Assembly: GCF_039880525.1 (NCBI RefSeq)
Contig: NZ_CP156989.1
Span: 62,001-126,000 of the forward strand
Origin: Agrococcus sp. ProA11
GTDB taxonomy: Bacteria; Actinomycetota; Actinomycetes; Actinomycetales; Microbacteriaceae
Length of the DNA: 64,000 nt
Reading direction: 5' to 3'
Below are positions 8,620 to 17,543 of this stretch, one piece after another (within the stretch, counting starts at the first letter, position 1; each line of letters starts with the position of its first letter). The position numbers and the translations under genes are program-made. The notes under the pieces were generated by a model, which was given only the letters and a program-made list of their open reading frames with translations, did not search any database and had not been told where the DNA came from.

Positions 8620-9474
8620 ATGACGACGCAGACGGCATGCCCGACGTGCGGCAACCTCATGCAGCAGATCGTCTGGGGCTACGGCACGATCGCCGACGTC
8701 GCCGATGCGGGCGACGTCGCGATCGGCGGCTGCGTCATCGACGTCGACGACGTCGGCAGGGTCGCCGCGCTGCAGTGCCCGGCGTGCGGCACGCGCGCGG
8801 ACGAGCACGGCGTGGCGCTCGAGCGGCCGCGGCCCGCGACCACCGAGCATCCGTTCGGCGTCGCCTTCAGCAGTTCGCAGCACCCGAGACAGGAGATGAC
8901 GATGCGTGAGCAGTCGGATGCCGACGGCGACGTCGGCGCTGCAGAGGAGGCGGACCCGTCGCGGTTCGTCGACGGTGACTTCGGGGGCATCGCGTCCGGA
9001 GGTGACTGGCGCGACCATGTCGAGCCCTATGCCTCCAGGGAGGATCCGGTGCCGACGTCGTCGGCGCCCTCGCCCGAGCGCGTCGAGCCCTACGCATCCC
9101 GCGAGGACGAGGTGCCGGAGCGGTCGGCGTCGGCGCCGGACCGCGTCGAGCCGTACGCCTCCCGCGACGATGAGGTGCCCGAGCGCGGGGGATCGGCGCG
9201 CGACCGCGTCGATCCGTACGCGTCGCGAGAGGACCCGGTGCCCGAGCGCGACGGGGAGTGGCGCGACCACATCGATCCCTTCGCGGCCGACCCCGGCTCG
9301 CAGGGCGTGCCGGGTGAGCCGCTGCCCGGCGAGGCGGTGTCGCCCGAGACCGCGATGGCCGAGGCGTCGGCGGGCGAAGCGGGGCCGGGCGTCTCGATCG
9401 ACGGCCGCGCCCTCGACACGAGCGACTTCACCGACGCCGAGGAGGAGGGCTGGCCCGCGCGCGGCCCCGAGTAG
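8620..9474 (+). CDS. Zinc-ribbon protein with 21-residue tandem repeats
   Basis: Residues 1-60 form a small Cys-rich domain: CPTCG (Cys7, Cys10), GDVAIGGCVIDVDD and CPACG (Cys53, Cys56), similar to an uncharacterised actinobacterial family with CPxCG...LGGCV...CPxCG; a structural zinc is likely. After an acidic linker, near-perfect 21-residue repeats start at residues 133, 154, 175 and 196, with a partial one at 217. The core is RVEPYASREDEVPER. The C-terminus is Asp/Glu/Gly-rich and has no hydrophobic segment. An internal ATG near 8902 could give the repeat part alone. Function unknown; the repeat region is acidic, low-complexity and probably disordered. Confidence 0.75.
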   Translation: MTTQTACPTCGNLMQQIVWGYGTIADVADAGDVAIGGCVIDVDDVGRVAALQCPACGTRADEHGVALERPRPATTEHPFGVAFSSSQHPRQEMTMREQSDADGDVGAAEEADPSRFVDGDFGGIASGGDWRDHVEPYASREDPVPTSSAPSPERVEPYASREDEVPERSASAPDRVEPYASRDDEVPERGGSARDRVDPYASREDPVPERDGEWRDHIDPFAADPGSQGVPGEPLPGEAVSPETAMAEASAGEAGPGVSIDGRALDTSDFTDAEEEGWPARGPE

Positions 9475-9640
9475 CGCCACCCTGAGTTGCGCCACCCCGA
9501 GCTGCGCGACGCCGAGCCCGCCACCCGAGCCCACACAGGTCGCCAGCGGAGGACGGAACGCCTGGTTGGTCCTTGAGGGAGGACGGATCGTCCTCTCTTG
9601 GGGATTCGTCCTCTCCTGGGGATTTGTCCTCTGCTCGGGA
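9474..9640. repeat. Two short tandem-repeat arrays in a convergent intergenic gap
   Basis: Array 1 (9474-9531): about four degenerate 15-bp units, GCGCCACCCTGAGTT, GCGCCACCCCGAGCT, GCGCGACGCCGAGCC and a shortened last unit, beginning at the last base of the preceding stop codon. Array 2 (9588-9640): three 18-bp units, TCGTCCTCTCTTGGGGAT, TCGTCCTCTCCTGGGGAT and a degenerate third. GGAGGACGGA copies at about 9548 and 9580 are partly complementary to the TCGTCCTC cores. The gap lies between the convergent 3' ends of the repeat protein and nucS. Confidence 0.6.
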
Positions 9641-9677
9641 CGCTGTGCGGCCCGCAGAGGCGCCGCCTCAGCGCCGC

Positions 9678-10373
9678 TCAGAAGAGCCGGGCGTGCGCCG
9701 AGTCGATGCCGCGCATCTCGTCGTAGTCGAGCACGACGCAGCGGATGCCGCGATCCTCGGCGAGCGTGCGCGCCTGCGGCTTGATCTCCTGCGCCGCGAA
9801 CACGCCCGTGACCGGTGCGATGCGCGGATCGCGGTTCAGCAGCTCCAGGTAGCGGGTGAGCTGCTCGACGCCGTCGATCTCACCGCGCCGCTTGATCTCC
9901 ACCGCCACGGTCGCGCCGACCGAGTCGCGAGCCAGGATGTCCACCGGCCCGATGGGCGTCATGTACTCCCGGCGCCACAGCTCGAAGCCATCGCCCAGCC
10001 GCTCGATCTGCTCGGCGAGCAGCACCTGCAGGTGCGCCTCCACGCCGTCCTTGACGAGTCCCGGGTCGATGCCCAGCTCATGCGAGGTGTCCGAGAGGAT
10101 CTCGTGCACCGAGACGATGAGCGAGTCGCCGGTCTTCTTGTGGGTGACCTTCCAGATCTCGGTGACGCCGGCATCCGCCTGATCGTCATCAGGCGCGGAT
10201 GCGCTGAAGATCGCGGGCGGGCTCATCCAGTTGAGCGGCTTGTAGGAGCCGCCGTCGGAGTGCACCAGGATCGAGCCGTCGGCCTTCAGCATGAGGACGC
10301 GCGGCGCGAGCGGCAGGTGCGCAGACAGGCGTCCGGCGTAGTCGACGGAGCAGTGGGCGATGACGATTCTCAC
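9678..10373 (-). CDS. nucS: Mismatch-specific endonuclease NucS/EndoMS
   Basis: Replaces MutSL in actinobacteria by cutting both strands at mismatches. GTG 10373 gives 231 residues beginning [16 protein letters not shown], the usual NucS start. The C-terminal RecB-like nuclease core shows Asp145 (PVDILARD), Glu159 and Lys161 ([20 protein letters not shown]), all catalytic positions. The C-terminus ends HARLF; this hydrophobic tail may bind the sliding clamp. Its start overlaps the stop of the MFS gene as GTGA, so the two are co-translated, although no functional connection is known. Confidence 0.96.
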   Translation of the reverse strand: MRIVIAHCSVDYAGRLSAHLPLAPRVLMLKADGSILVHSDGGSYKPLNWMSPPAIFSASAPDDDQADAGVTEIWKVTHKKTGDSLIVSVHEILSDTSHELGIDPGLVKDGVEAHLQVLLAEQIERLGDGFELWRREYMTPIGPVDILARDSVGATVAVEIKRRGEIDGVEQLTRYLELLNRDPRIAPVTGVFAAQEIKPQARTLAEDRGIRCVVLDYDEMRGIDSAHARLF

Positions 10374-11548
10374 GCGTTCTCCTTGATGGTCGTGCCGCGC
10401 TCGCGGGCGACGGGGCTGGTGAAGAAGGAGAGCAGGACGAAGGCGAGCACGACGAGCAGCGCCAGGCGCAGCCCGACGAGGTCGCCGAGCAGACCGAGCA
10501 GCGGCGGGCCGGCGAGGAACGCCAGGTAGCCGATCGCCGAGACGGTGCCGACGCGTGCCGCCGCCAACCGCGGGTCGTCGGCTGCCGCGCTCATGCCGAC
10601 CGGGAAGCCGAGGCTCGCGCCCACGCCCCACAGCACGACGCCGGTGATGACGAGCGGCGCGGGCTCGGCGACGATCACGAGCAGCAGCCCGGCCGCGGCC
10701 AGCGCGGCCGTCGCCCGCAGCACCGCAACGCGGCCGAAGCGCTCGAGCAGCGGCACACCGACCACTCGGCCGAGCGTCATGGCGGTGAGGAAGAGCGCGA
10801 GCACGAAGGCGCCGCCCTCGTTGGAGAAGCCGTGCCCATCGACCATGGTGAGCGCGAGCCAGTCGTTGGCGCTGCCCTCGGTGAGCGACATGCCGAGCAC
10901 CAGCAGGCCGAGCAGCAGCGTGCGCGGATCCTTCCAGACCGAGAGTCGCTCCCTGAGCGTGACGGGCTCGTGATTCTCCTCCAGCACCTCCTCGGGGATG
11001 GCGCGGGCGACGAACGCCGCGAGCGCCGCGATGCCGATGCCGATCCCGGTCGCCTGCCAGCCGATGCCGATTTCGAGCAGCTCGAAGAGCCCGCCGAGGC
11101 CCGCTCCCGCAACGGTGCCGAGCGAGAAGGAGGCGTGGAACAGCGACATGATCTGTCTGCCGGACGCGCGCTCGTAGGCCGCTCCCGTGAGGTTCATGCC
11201 GACGTCGGTGATGCCGATGACGCTGCCGCCCAGGATGAAGCCGGCCACCAGCAGCCACATGAGGCTCGCATCGGCGGCCCAGCCGGCGACCCCGAGCCCG
11301 AGGCCGACGATGACCATGCCCAGCGGGATCACCCGACGTGCCCCGAAGGCGTGGAGGATGTGGCTGGCGAGCAGCAGGCCGGACACCGAGCCGATCGAGA
11401 TGCCCAGCAGGATGAGCCCCATCTCGCCGGTCGTCACGTCGAGCTGGTCGCGCACGTGCGGCACGCGGGCGAGCCAGCTCGCGAGGCTGCAGCCCATCGC
11501 GAAGAAGGTGGCGAAGACGGCGTTCCGCCAGGCGGTCAGGGAGGGCAC
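10370..11548 (-). CDS. MFS transporter upstream of nucS
   Basis: A 392-residue, about 12-helix major facilitator protein if GTG 11548 is used ([19 protein letters not shown]). A longer frame to 11641 would add a Cys/Arg-rich stretch unlike a transporter, so the shorter start is preferred. A Pro-Gly break and [20 protein letters not shown] in the first half, and [20 protein letters not shown] in the second, are typical of MFS inter-helix loops. The substrate cannot be predicted. It is divergent from the MFS/ArsR pair and overlaps nucS by four bases. Confidence 0.82.
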   Translation of the reverse strand: MPSLTAWRNAVFATFFAMGCSLASWLARVPHVRDQLDVTTGEMGLILLGISIGSVSGLLLASHILHAFGARRVIPLGMVIVGLGLGVAGWAADASLMWLLVAGFILGGSVIGITDVGMNLTGAAYERASGRQIMSLFHASFSLGTVAGAGLGGLFELLEIGIGWQATGIGIGIAALAAFVARAIPEEVLEENHEPVTLRERLSVWKDPRTLLLGLLVLGMSLTEGSANDWLALTMVDGHGFSNEGGAFVLALFLTAMTLGRVVGVPLLERFGRVAVLRATAALAAAGLLLVIVAEPAPLVITGVVLWGVGASLGFPVGMSAAADDPRLAAARVGTVSAIGYLAFLAGPPLLGLLGDLVGLRLALLVVLAFVLLSFFTSPVARERGTTIKENA

Positions 11549-11668
11549 CGAGCCATTCTGCCGTGCTTCGGGCTGTGATGCGTGCCCCGGTCCCGTGCGC
11601 GGCCGATGCGCACCGCACCCGTTGGTTACGCATTTGCGCAATCATGCAAGTCGCGCGATCATGGAGGC

Positions 11669-12901
11669 ATGCGCCGCGCACTCGCTCACCCCGCTTACCG
11701 GCGCCTGTTCCTCGCGCAGGTGGTCGCACTGGCGGGCACCGGCTTGGCGACCGTCGCGCTCGGGCTGCTCGCCTACCAGCTCGCACCGGCTGACGCAGCG
11801 GGCGTGCTGGGCACGGTGTTCGCCATCAAGATGATCGCGTACGTCGTCGTTGCTCCACTCGCTGCGGCGCTGCTCGCGCGGCTGCCGCGTCGCGCGGTGA
11901 TGGTGGGGGCGGATGTCGTGCGGCTGCTGATCGCCGCGAGCCTGCCGTTCGTGAGCGAGGTCTGGCAGATCTATCTGCTCATCTTCGTGCTGCAGGCGGC
12001 CTCCGCCACTTTCACGCCCACCTTCCAGTCGGTCATCCCCGACGTGCTGGAGGACGAGGAGGACTACACCGCGGCGCTGTCGCTCTCGCGCTTGGCCTAC
12101 GACCTCGAGGCGGTGCTCTCGCCCGTGCTCGCCGCGGTGCTCCTGCTGCTCGTGCCGGCGAGCGCCCTCTTCTTCGGCACCGCCGCAGGCTTCGCCGCCT
12201 CGGCGCTGCTGGTGCTGGCGGCCGCCGTGCCGCGTCGCCGCGCGGAGCCGGATGCCCCGGCGATGCCCTTCGGTGACCGCGTCCGGCACGGCATGCGGCT
12301 GTTCGTGCGCACACCGTCGCTGCGGCCGATTCTCGCGCTCAACCTCGTGGTCGCCGCAGCCGGCGCCTTCGTGCTGGTGCAGACGGTCGTGATCGCGAAG
12401 AGCTCGCTCGGCCTGGGCGACGAGGCGGTGGCGCTGCTGCTGGCGGCCAACGGCGCCGGCTCGATGGCGGCGGCGTTCGCGCTGCCGGTCGTGCTTCGGC
12501 GCGCGCCGGAGCGCCCGGTGATGCTCGGCGGTGCCGCGCTGCTGGTGATCGCGACCGCTGCGGCAGCCGCCGCCGTCATGGTGCCGGCGCTGCCGGGAGC
12601 GCTCGTGATCGCGGGGCTGTGGTTCGTCGTCGGGCTGGGCTGGGGTGCGGTGGAGACCCCGGTGGGCAGGCTCATCCGCCGCGGGGTCAAGGCCGCCGAT
12701 CTGACGCCGGCCTTCGCGGCGCAGTTCGCGCTCTCGCACGCGTGCTGGCTGCTGACCTATCCGCTGGCGGGCTGGCTCGGCGTCATCGGGCTGCCGGGAA
12801 CCGCGCTCGTGCTCGCCGGAGTGGCGCTGCTGGCGACGATCGCCGCGTGGCGGCTCTGGCCGGCTCCGGCGCGCTCGGCGTCTGGCACGATGCAGGCATG
12901 A
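11669..12901 (+). CDS. MFS efflux transporter paired with ArsR
   Basis: A 410-residue, about 12-helix MFS protein starting [25 protein letters not shown], typical of the EntS/bacilysin-exporter-like group. It has the [17 protein letters not shown] loop and a second half starting near residue 205. Its last four bases overlap the ATG of an ArsR repressor with a complete alpha-5 metal-binding site, which suggests metal-controlled efflux (Ni, Co or Zn) by inference. GGAGG at 11663-11667 is only one base from ATG 11669, so initiation may be leaderless. Confidence 0.82.
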   Translation: MRRALAHPAYRRLFLAQVVALAGTGLATVALGLLAYQLAPADAAGVLGTVFAIKMIAYVVVAPLAAALLARLPRRAVMVGADVVRLLIAASLPFVSEVWQIYLLIFVLQAASATFTPTFQSVIPDVLEDEEDYTAALSLSRLAYDLEAVLSPVLAAVLLLLVPASALFFGTAAGFAASALLVLAAAVPRRRAEPDAPAMPFGDRVRHGMRLFVRTPSLRPILALNLVVAAAGAFVLVQTVVIAKSSLGLGDEAVALLLAANGAGSMAAAFALPVVLRRAPERPVMLGGAALLVIATAAAAAAVMVPALPGALVIAGLWFVVGLGWGAVETPVGRLIRRGVKAADLTPAFAAQFALSHACWLLTYPLAGWLGVIGLPGTALVLAGVALLATIAAWRLWPAPARSASGTMQA

Positions 12902-13242
12902 GTCACCCAGAGCGGCCGTCGCGCCCGCCGAGCTCCGACGAGGTGCGCGTCGCCGTCGAGGTGCTCAAGCTGCTCGCCGACCCGACGAGGCTCGCGATCC
13001 TCGCCATGCTCGAGAGCGCCGAGCTGCCGGTCGGTGCGATCGCCGAGGCGCTCGGCCGCCCCGTGCCGGCGGTCTCGCAGCATCTCGCGAAGCTGCGTGC
13101 GAGGAGTCTCGTCGTCGCGCGCCGCGATGGCAGCTCGGTGCGCTACAGCCAGCCCGATGAGCACGTCGCACGCCTGGTGCAGAACACCCTGCAGCACGCC
13201 GAGCACAGGCTGCACGACCAGCCCCCGCACCACCTGCCCTGA
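12898..13242 (+). CDS. ArsR/SmtB-family metal-sensing repressor (NmtR/CzrA-like)
   Basis: A 114-residue winged-helix repressor: LADPTRLAILAMLESAELPV, then the recognition helix in VPAVSQHLAKLR. It lacks the ELCVCDL As/Cd box, but helix alpha-5 holds Asp87-x-His89-x10-His100-x2-His103, the exact spacing of the CzrA and NmtR alpha-5 sites. His3 at the N-terminus and His106, His111 and His112 in the tail recall the extra ligands of the Ni/Co sensor NmtR. It is translationally coupled (ATGA) to the MFS gene and probably represses that operon when metal is low. The metal specificity is inferred. Confidence 0.88.
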   Translation: MSHPERPSRPPSSDEVRVAVEVLKLLADPTRLAILAMLESAELPVGAIAEALGRPVPAVSQHLAKLRARSLVVARRDGSSVRYSQPDEHVARLVQNTLQHAEHRLHDQPPHHLP

Positions 13243-13332
13243 GGCAGCCCGCCCGGCCCCGCCCCACCGCGGTCGCGGCTGCGCCGCTGCGCTCGAGCAT
13301 CCGACGTGCGTTGTGTCGGGGCGCCGGGGGAG

Positions 13333-13338
13333 TAGCGT
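13333..13338 (+). promoter_or_regulatory. -10 element TAGCGT, leaderless start
   Basis: TAGCGT ends 7 nt before ATG 13346 of the ABC ATPase gene; no ribosome binding site is seen between. Confidence 0.5.
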
Positions 13339-13345
13339 CGGCTCC

Positions 13346-14395
13346 ATGGCAGCGCCGGTAATCGAGACCCGGGCGCTCGACAAGCGATTCGGGCGCGTTC
13401 GGGCGCTCGATCAGCTCGATCTCGTCGTTGAGCGCGGAGATGTGCACGGCTTCCTCGGGCCCAACGGCGCGGGCAAGTCCACCGCCATCCGGGTGCTGCT
13501 CGGCATGCTGCGTGCGACCGGCGGGGAGGCAAGCGTCTTCGGCATGGATCCCTGGCGCGACGCGGTCGAGATCCACCGACGCGTCGCCACGGTGCCGGGC
13601 GACGTCACCCTCTGGCCGAGCCTCACGGGCGGTGAGGCGATTGACACCATCACGCGGCTGCGCGGCCACCGCGCCCCCGCATCCGACCGGCAACGACTCA
13701 TCGAGGCATTCGACTTCGATCCGCGACGCAAGGCGAAGACCTACTCGAAGGGCAACCGGCAGAAGGTGGCGCTCATCGCGGCGTTCGCGAGCGAGGCAGA
13801 GCTGTACATCCTCGACGAGCCGACCAGCGGGCTCGACCCGCTCATGGAGAGCGTCTTCCAGGCAGAGATCCGTCGCGTCGCCGACCGCGGCGCGACCGTG
13901 CTGCTCTCGAGCCACATCCTCAGTGAAGTCGAGCAGCTGTGCTCGCGCGTCTCGATCATCCGCGACGGGCGCATCGTGGAAGCCGGCACGCTCGACCAGC
14001 TGCGGCACCTGCAGCACACCGTGGTCGCCTACCGCGGCCCGGCGCCGCTCGGGCTGCCGCTCACCGACGTGCAGGTCGACGGCGAGCACGTGCGCGGCTC
14101 GGCAGCAGGGGTGGATGTGCCCGCCGTGCTGCGCTGGCTGGGTGAGCGCGAGGCGCAGGCAGTCACGCTCACGCCGCCGAGCCTGGAGGAGCTGTTCCTG
14201 CGCCACTACGGCGACGAGGCGCGGGTCGAGGCCGCGCGCGGTGAGCGTGCGATCGGGCTGTCGCACGCGACCGGAGAGCCGACCGATGCGACGGCTGCGC
14301 CCGCGCCGGCCGGGCCATCCTCGAACCCGCATGCGGATGTCGAGGCGGGCGCGGGCAGGCCGGATCGCCCGCCGCATGGCCGCCATGCGCGGTGA
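13346..14395 (+). CDS. ABC exporter ATP-binding subunit
   Basis: A 349-residue ATPase. Walker A is GPNGAGKST (38-46); the signature is replaced by a YSKGNRQKVAL variant, and Walker B is ELYILDEPTSGLDP. After the ATPase core (about 1-225) a C-terminal domain of about 120 residues includes SLEELFLRHYGDEA, typical of ABC-2 type drug exporters of the DrrA/polyketide-exporter class, and ends in a Pro/Ala/Arg-rich tail. The permease gene follows after 15 bp, so the two form one exporter. Substrate unknown. Confidence 0.92.
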   Translation: MAAPVIETRALDKRFGRVRALDQLDLVVERGDVHGFLGPNGAGKSTAIRVLLGMLRATGGEASVFGMDPWRDAVEIHRRVATVPGDVTLWPSLTGGEAIDTITRLRGHRAPASDRQRLIEAFDFDPRRKAKTYSKGNRQKVALIAAFASEAELYILDEPTSGLDPLMESVFQAEIRRVADRGATVLLSSHILSEVEQLCSRVSIIRDGRIVEAGTLDQLRHLQHTVVAYRGPAPLGLPLTDVQVDGEHVRGSAAGVDVPAVLRWLGEREAQAVTLTPPSLEELFLRHYGDEARVEAARGERAIGLSHATGEPTDATAAPAPAGPSSNPHADVEAGAGRPDRPPHGRHAR

Positions 14396-14410
14396 TCGGG
14401 CAGTGACGCC

Positions 14411-16051
14411 ATGCTGACCGGGACCGGGCTGCTCCTGCGTGCGGCGCTGCGCCGCGATCGCCTCCTGGTGCTGCTGTGGGTGCTCGGCATCGTGGGGCTC
14501 TGGGCAGCGGTGCTCGGCGGGCTGGGCGCCGCCTTCGATGAGCAGGCGCGCCGCGGACTGGTGGCGCTGCTGTCGGCGCAGCCGGGGCTCCTGCTGCTGC
14601 GCGGGGCACCCGCCGGCACGAGCCTCGGCGCCGTCATGTTCGTCTCCGTCTATGCCTACCTCGCCGTGATGGTGGGCTTCATGATGACGTTCTTCGCCGT
14701 GCGGCACTCCCGCGGTGACGAGGATGCCGGGAGGGCCGAGCTGGTGCGCGGCACGGCGGTCGGTCGCTGGGCGCCGCTGCTGGCGACCCTGCTCGCGGGA
14801 TTCGTGGAGCTCGTGATCGTGTGCGGCGCGATGCTCGCCGTGTCGCTGGCGATGGGCCTCGAGGCGACCGGGTCGTGGCTGCTCGCCGGGGCGCTCGCCG
14901 GTGTCGGCCTGCTGGCGATGCTCACGGGGCTGCTGGCGGGGCAGGTGTTCCCGACCTCGCGCTCGGCCAACGGCGCCGCCGCGATGGTGATCGGGCTCTG
15001 GTTCCTGGTGCGCGGCGTCGGGGATGCCCTGGGCGAGCCGAGCGCCGACCTCAGCCGGGTGACGTCGGCCTGGCTCGCGTGGCTGTCGCCGATCGGCTGG
15101 GGCGCGCAGACGCATCCGTTCGTCGACGAGCCATGGGCGCCCGACGGCACGCCGCTGCTGCTGTTCGTGCCCGCGGTGCTCGCGCTGCTGGCGATGGTGC
15201 TCGCGCTCGAGGCGCGCCGCGAGCTCGGTCGCTCGCTGCTGCCCGATCGCTTGGGGAGCGCGACCGGCAGCGCGCTGCTCGGCTGGCATCCGGCGGGCGC
15301 ACCCACCGGGCTCGCGCTCCGGCTGCAGCGCGGAGCGATGCTCTCGTGGGCGATCGTCGCCGCGGTGCTGGGGCTGGTGACCGGTCGCCTGGTACCCGTC
15401 ATCGCGGAGGCGCTGGACGACATCCCGCAGATGCGCGCCATCATCGCGCAGCTCGGCGGCGAGACGGGCGGCGACAGCGAGACGCTGTTCCTCGTCGCTC
15501 TGGCTGCGATCGTCGGTGTGGTCGCCAGCGCAGCCGCGATGCAGGGCGTGCTGCGGCTGCGGCACGAGGCGCTCGTGCGCGGCGAGCTGGTGCTGGCCAC
15601 GACCGTGCCCCGCACCGGCTGGCTCGCGAGCCACCTTGCCATCGGCGCACTCACCGGAGCGCTCGTGCTGGCCGTCTTCACGGTGGTCGCCGGCGCGTCG
15701 ATCGCGCTCGACGGGGAGGAACGCTGGGCCGTGCTGCGAGACATCGCGCTCACGCATGTGCCGCTCGTGCTCGTCTACCTGGCGGTGGGCGCGGCGCTCG
15801 TCGCGTTCCTGCCCTCGACGGTGGCGTGGCTCGGGTGGGTGCTGCTCATCGGTCTGCTGCTGGTCGGCGACTTCGCGCCGCTGCTGGGTGATGCATGGCA
15901 GTGGCTCGAGAACCTCAGTCCCTTCCACTGGGTGGCGAACCCGCTGGAGGCGGATCCCGACTGGACCGGCAGCTGGTGGCTGCTCGGCATCGCGGCGGTG
16001 CTGCTGGTCGCGGCGGTATGGCGCTTCCGGCGGCGCGACGCGCTCGTCTGA
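14411..16051 (+). CDS. ABC exporter permease (polyketide-antibiotic exporter type)
   Basis: A 546-residue membrane protein with about 12 helices arranged as two ABC-2-like halves; similar blocks recur, for example ARRDRLLVLLWVLGIVG-type charged starts near residue 10 and a second set near residue 305. This fused double permease matches the family annotated as exporters of polyketide antibiotics. Conserved pieces are HSRGDEDAGRAELVRGTAVG and, in the second half, RLRHEALVRGELVLATTV. It works with the preceding ATPase. Export of an antibiotic is a family label, not evidence here. Confidence 0.88.
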   Translation: MLTGTGLLLRAALRRDRLLVLLWVLGIVGLWAAVLGGLGAAFDEQARRGLVALLSAQPGLLLLRGAPAGTSLGAVMFVSVYAYLAVMVGFMMTFFAVRHSRGDEDAGRAELVRGTAVGRWAPLLATLLAGFVELVIVCGAMLAVSLAMGLEATGSWLLAGALAGVGLLAMLTGLLAGQVFPTSRSANGAAAMVIGLWFLVRGVGDALGEPSADLSRVTSAWLAWLSPIGWGAQTHPFVDEPWAPDGTPLLLFVPAVLALLAMVLALEARRELGRSLLPDRLGSATGSALLGWHPAGAPTGLALRLQRGAMLSWAIVAAVLGLVTGRLVPVIAEALDDIPQMRAIIAQLGGETGGDSETLFLVALAAIVGVVASAAAMQGVLRLRHEALVRGELVLATTVPRTGWLASHLAIGALTGALVLAVFTVVAGASIALDGEERWAVLRDIALTHVPLVLVYLAVGAALVAFLPSTVAWLGWVLLIGLLLVGDFAPLLGDAWQWLENLSPFHWVANPLEADPDWTGSWWLLGIAAVLLVAAVWRFRRRDALV

Positions 16052-16073
16052 TTCGCCGCTTCGGCTCGATCGA

Positions 16074-17390
16074 TCAGTGGCGCCCGAGGCGCATCCACGC
16101 GTCGGAGCGCGCTCGCAGACCGAGCGTGGTGGCCCGGGCGCCGAGGTAGCCGAAGGAGAACGCGCCCCAGATGACCGCGAGTGCGTTCCAGCCCGGCAGG
16201 AGCGCGAGCAGCAGCAGCGGCAGGTAGACGAGCAGGTTCAGCACGCCCGTCCAGGCCAGGTAGCGCACGTCGCCGGCGCCGATCAGCACGCCGTCGAGCA
16301 CGAAGACGTACCCGGCGATGGGCTGCGCGAGCGCGAGCAGCACGAGCGCGATGGGCAGCGCCTCGAGCACCGCCGCATCGCTCGTGAAGGCGCCGCCGAG
16401 CACCCACGCGACGGCGAGCAGCAGGGCTCCCACGACGCAGCCGAAGCCGAGGCCCCAGGCCTGCAGCCTTCGGGTCACGGCGCGTGCCGCGCCCGCATCG
16501 CCCGACCCCAGCGCCTGGCCCAGCATCGCCTGGCCGGCGATCGCGAGCGCGTCGAGCGCGAACGCGAGCGTCGAGAACAGCGCGAAGGCGATCTGCGTCG
16601 AGGCGAGCGTCGTGGTGCCGGCCTGCGTCGCCACCGCGGTCGTCGCCAGCAGCGCGGCGCGCAGCGACAGCGTGCGCAGGAACAGCCAGCCGCCCGTCGA
16701 GGCGGTGCGACCCAGATCGCTCCAGTGGATGGCGAGCGACACCCCTTCGCGGCGGGCCTCGCGCACCGCGAACCACAGGAAGAACGCCGCCATGCCCCAC
16801 TGCGCGATGACCGTGCCCAGCGCGCTGCCGGCGACGCCCAGCCCGAGGCCGTAGATCAGCACCACGTTGAGCACCGCGTTGGCGGTGAAGCCGATGGTCG
16901 CGACCACGAGCGGCGTCTTGGTGTCGAGCAGCCCGCGCATCAGGCCGGTCGCGGCGAGCACGATGAGCATCGCGGGCAGCCCGAGGATCGAGATGCCGAG
17001 ATAGACGGCGGCATGCTCGGTGACGGCGGGCGCGGCGCCGAAGACGGCGACGAAAGGGCCTGCGAGCGGGGCGGTCAGCAGCAGCAGGCCGCCGGCGACG
17101 ATCGCGAGCCAGATGCCGTCGAGGCCCGCGCGGATCGCCGCTGGCCGATCGCCGGCGCCCAACAGCCGCGCGACAGCTGGCGTGGTGCCGTAGGCGAGGA
17201 AGATCAGCAGGCCGACCGCGGTCGAGAGCACCGCGACGCCGATGCCCACGCCAGCGAGCTGCTCTGCGCCCAGGTGACCGACCAGGGCGGTGTCGACCAG
17301 CAGGAAGGCCGGCTCAGCGATGAGCGCGCCGAGCGCGGGGATCGCGAGGTGCAGGATCTGCCGATCCAGCGCATCCGGCTTCAGTCGCAC
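16074..17390 (-). CDS. MATE-family multidrug efflux transporter (DinF-like)
   Basis: A 438-residue, 12-helix MATE protein. It begins VRLKPDALDRQILHLAIPAL and continues FLLVDTALVGHLGAEQLAG, the DinF-type N-terminus; a matching second half begins near residue 230 (TLSLRAALLATTAVATQAG). Such pumps exchange Na+ or H+ for cationic drugs or oxidised metabolites. The start is GTG 17390. The gene runs toward the ABC permease and diverges from the M13 peptidase; the shared upstream region holds a long imperfect inverted repeat. Confidence 0.9.
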   Translation of the reverse strand: MRLKPDALDRQILHLAIPALGALIAEPAFLLVDTALVGHLGAEQLAGVGIGVAVLSTAVGLLIFLAYGTTPAVARLLGAGDRPAAIRAGLDGIWLAIVAGGLLLLTAPLAGPFVAVFGAAPAVTEHAAVYLGISILGLPAMLIVLAATGLMRGLLDTKTPLVVATIGFTANAVLNVVLIYGLGLGVAGSALGTVIAQWGMAAFFLWFAVREARREGVSLAIHWSDLGRTASTGGWLFLRTLSLRAALLATTAVATQAGTTTLASTQIAFALFSTLAFALDALAIAGQAMLGQALGSGDAGAARAVTRRLQAWGLGFGCVVGALLLAVAWVLGGAFTSDAAVLEALPIALVLLALAQPIAGYVFVLDGVLIGAGDVRYLAWTGVLNLLVYLPLLLLALLPGWNALAVIWGAFSFGYLGARATTLGLRARSDAWMRLGRH

Positions 17391-17420
17391 CGCTCCACGC
17401 TACCGACCCCGCGCCCCACC

Positions 17421-17495
17421 CCGTCCGTCAACCGGCCTCCTGGTCTGGCAAGCCAAGAGCGCGGCTCCCAGACCAGGGGCCCGGTCGACGGACGG
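17421..17495. repeat. Long nested inverted repeat between divergent genes
   Basis: Outer arms CCGTCCGTCAACCGG (17421-17435) and CCGGTCGACGGACGG (17481-17495) pair with one mismatch; middle arms CCTGGTCTGG (17439-17448) and CCAGACCAGG (17468-17477) pair perfectly; inner AGCC (17451-17454) and GGCT (17463-17466) add a short stem. The whole 75-bp element could form a cruciform or RNA hairpin. It lies between divergent promoters (MATE and M13 peptidase), where a terminator is not expected. Confidence 0.7.
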
Positions 17496-17530
17496 CGGTG
17501 GCGCGACGGAGGGCGCCCAGGCGTGCCGCG

Positions 17531-17536
17531 TACGCT
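17531..17536 (+). promoter_or_regulatory. -10 element TACGCT, leaderless start
   Basis: TACGCT ends 7 nt before ATG 17544 of the M13 peptidase; there is no ribosome binding site between. Confidence 0.5.
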
Positions 17537-17543
17537 GGATCGC

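Noticed and set aside
9588-9640. Possible CRISPR array
   Set aside because: Units are 18 bp and adjoining with no spacers, and no cas genes are near.
12965-15928. 987-codon minus-strand ORF opposite the ABC exporter
   Set aside because: Shadow of the ATPase and permease genes; rich in Arg/His/Gln/Glu without domains.
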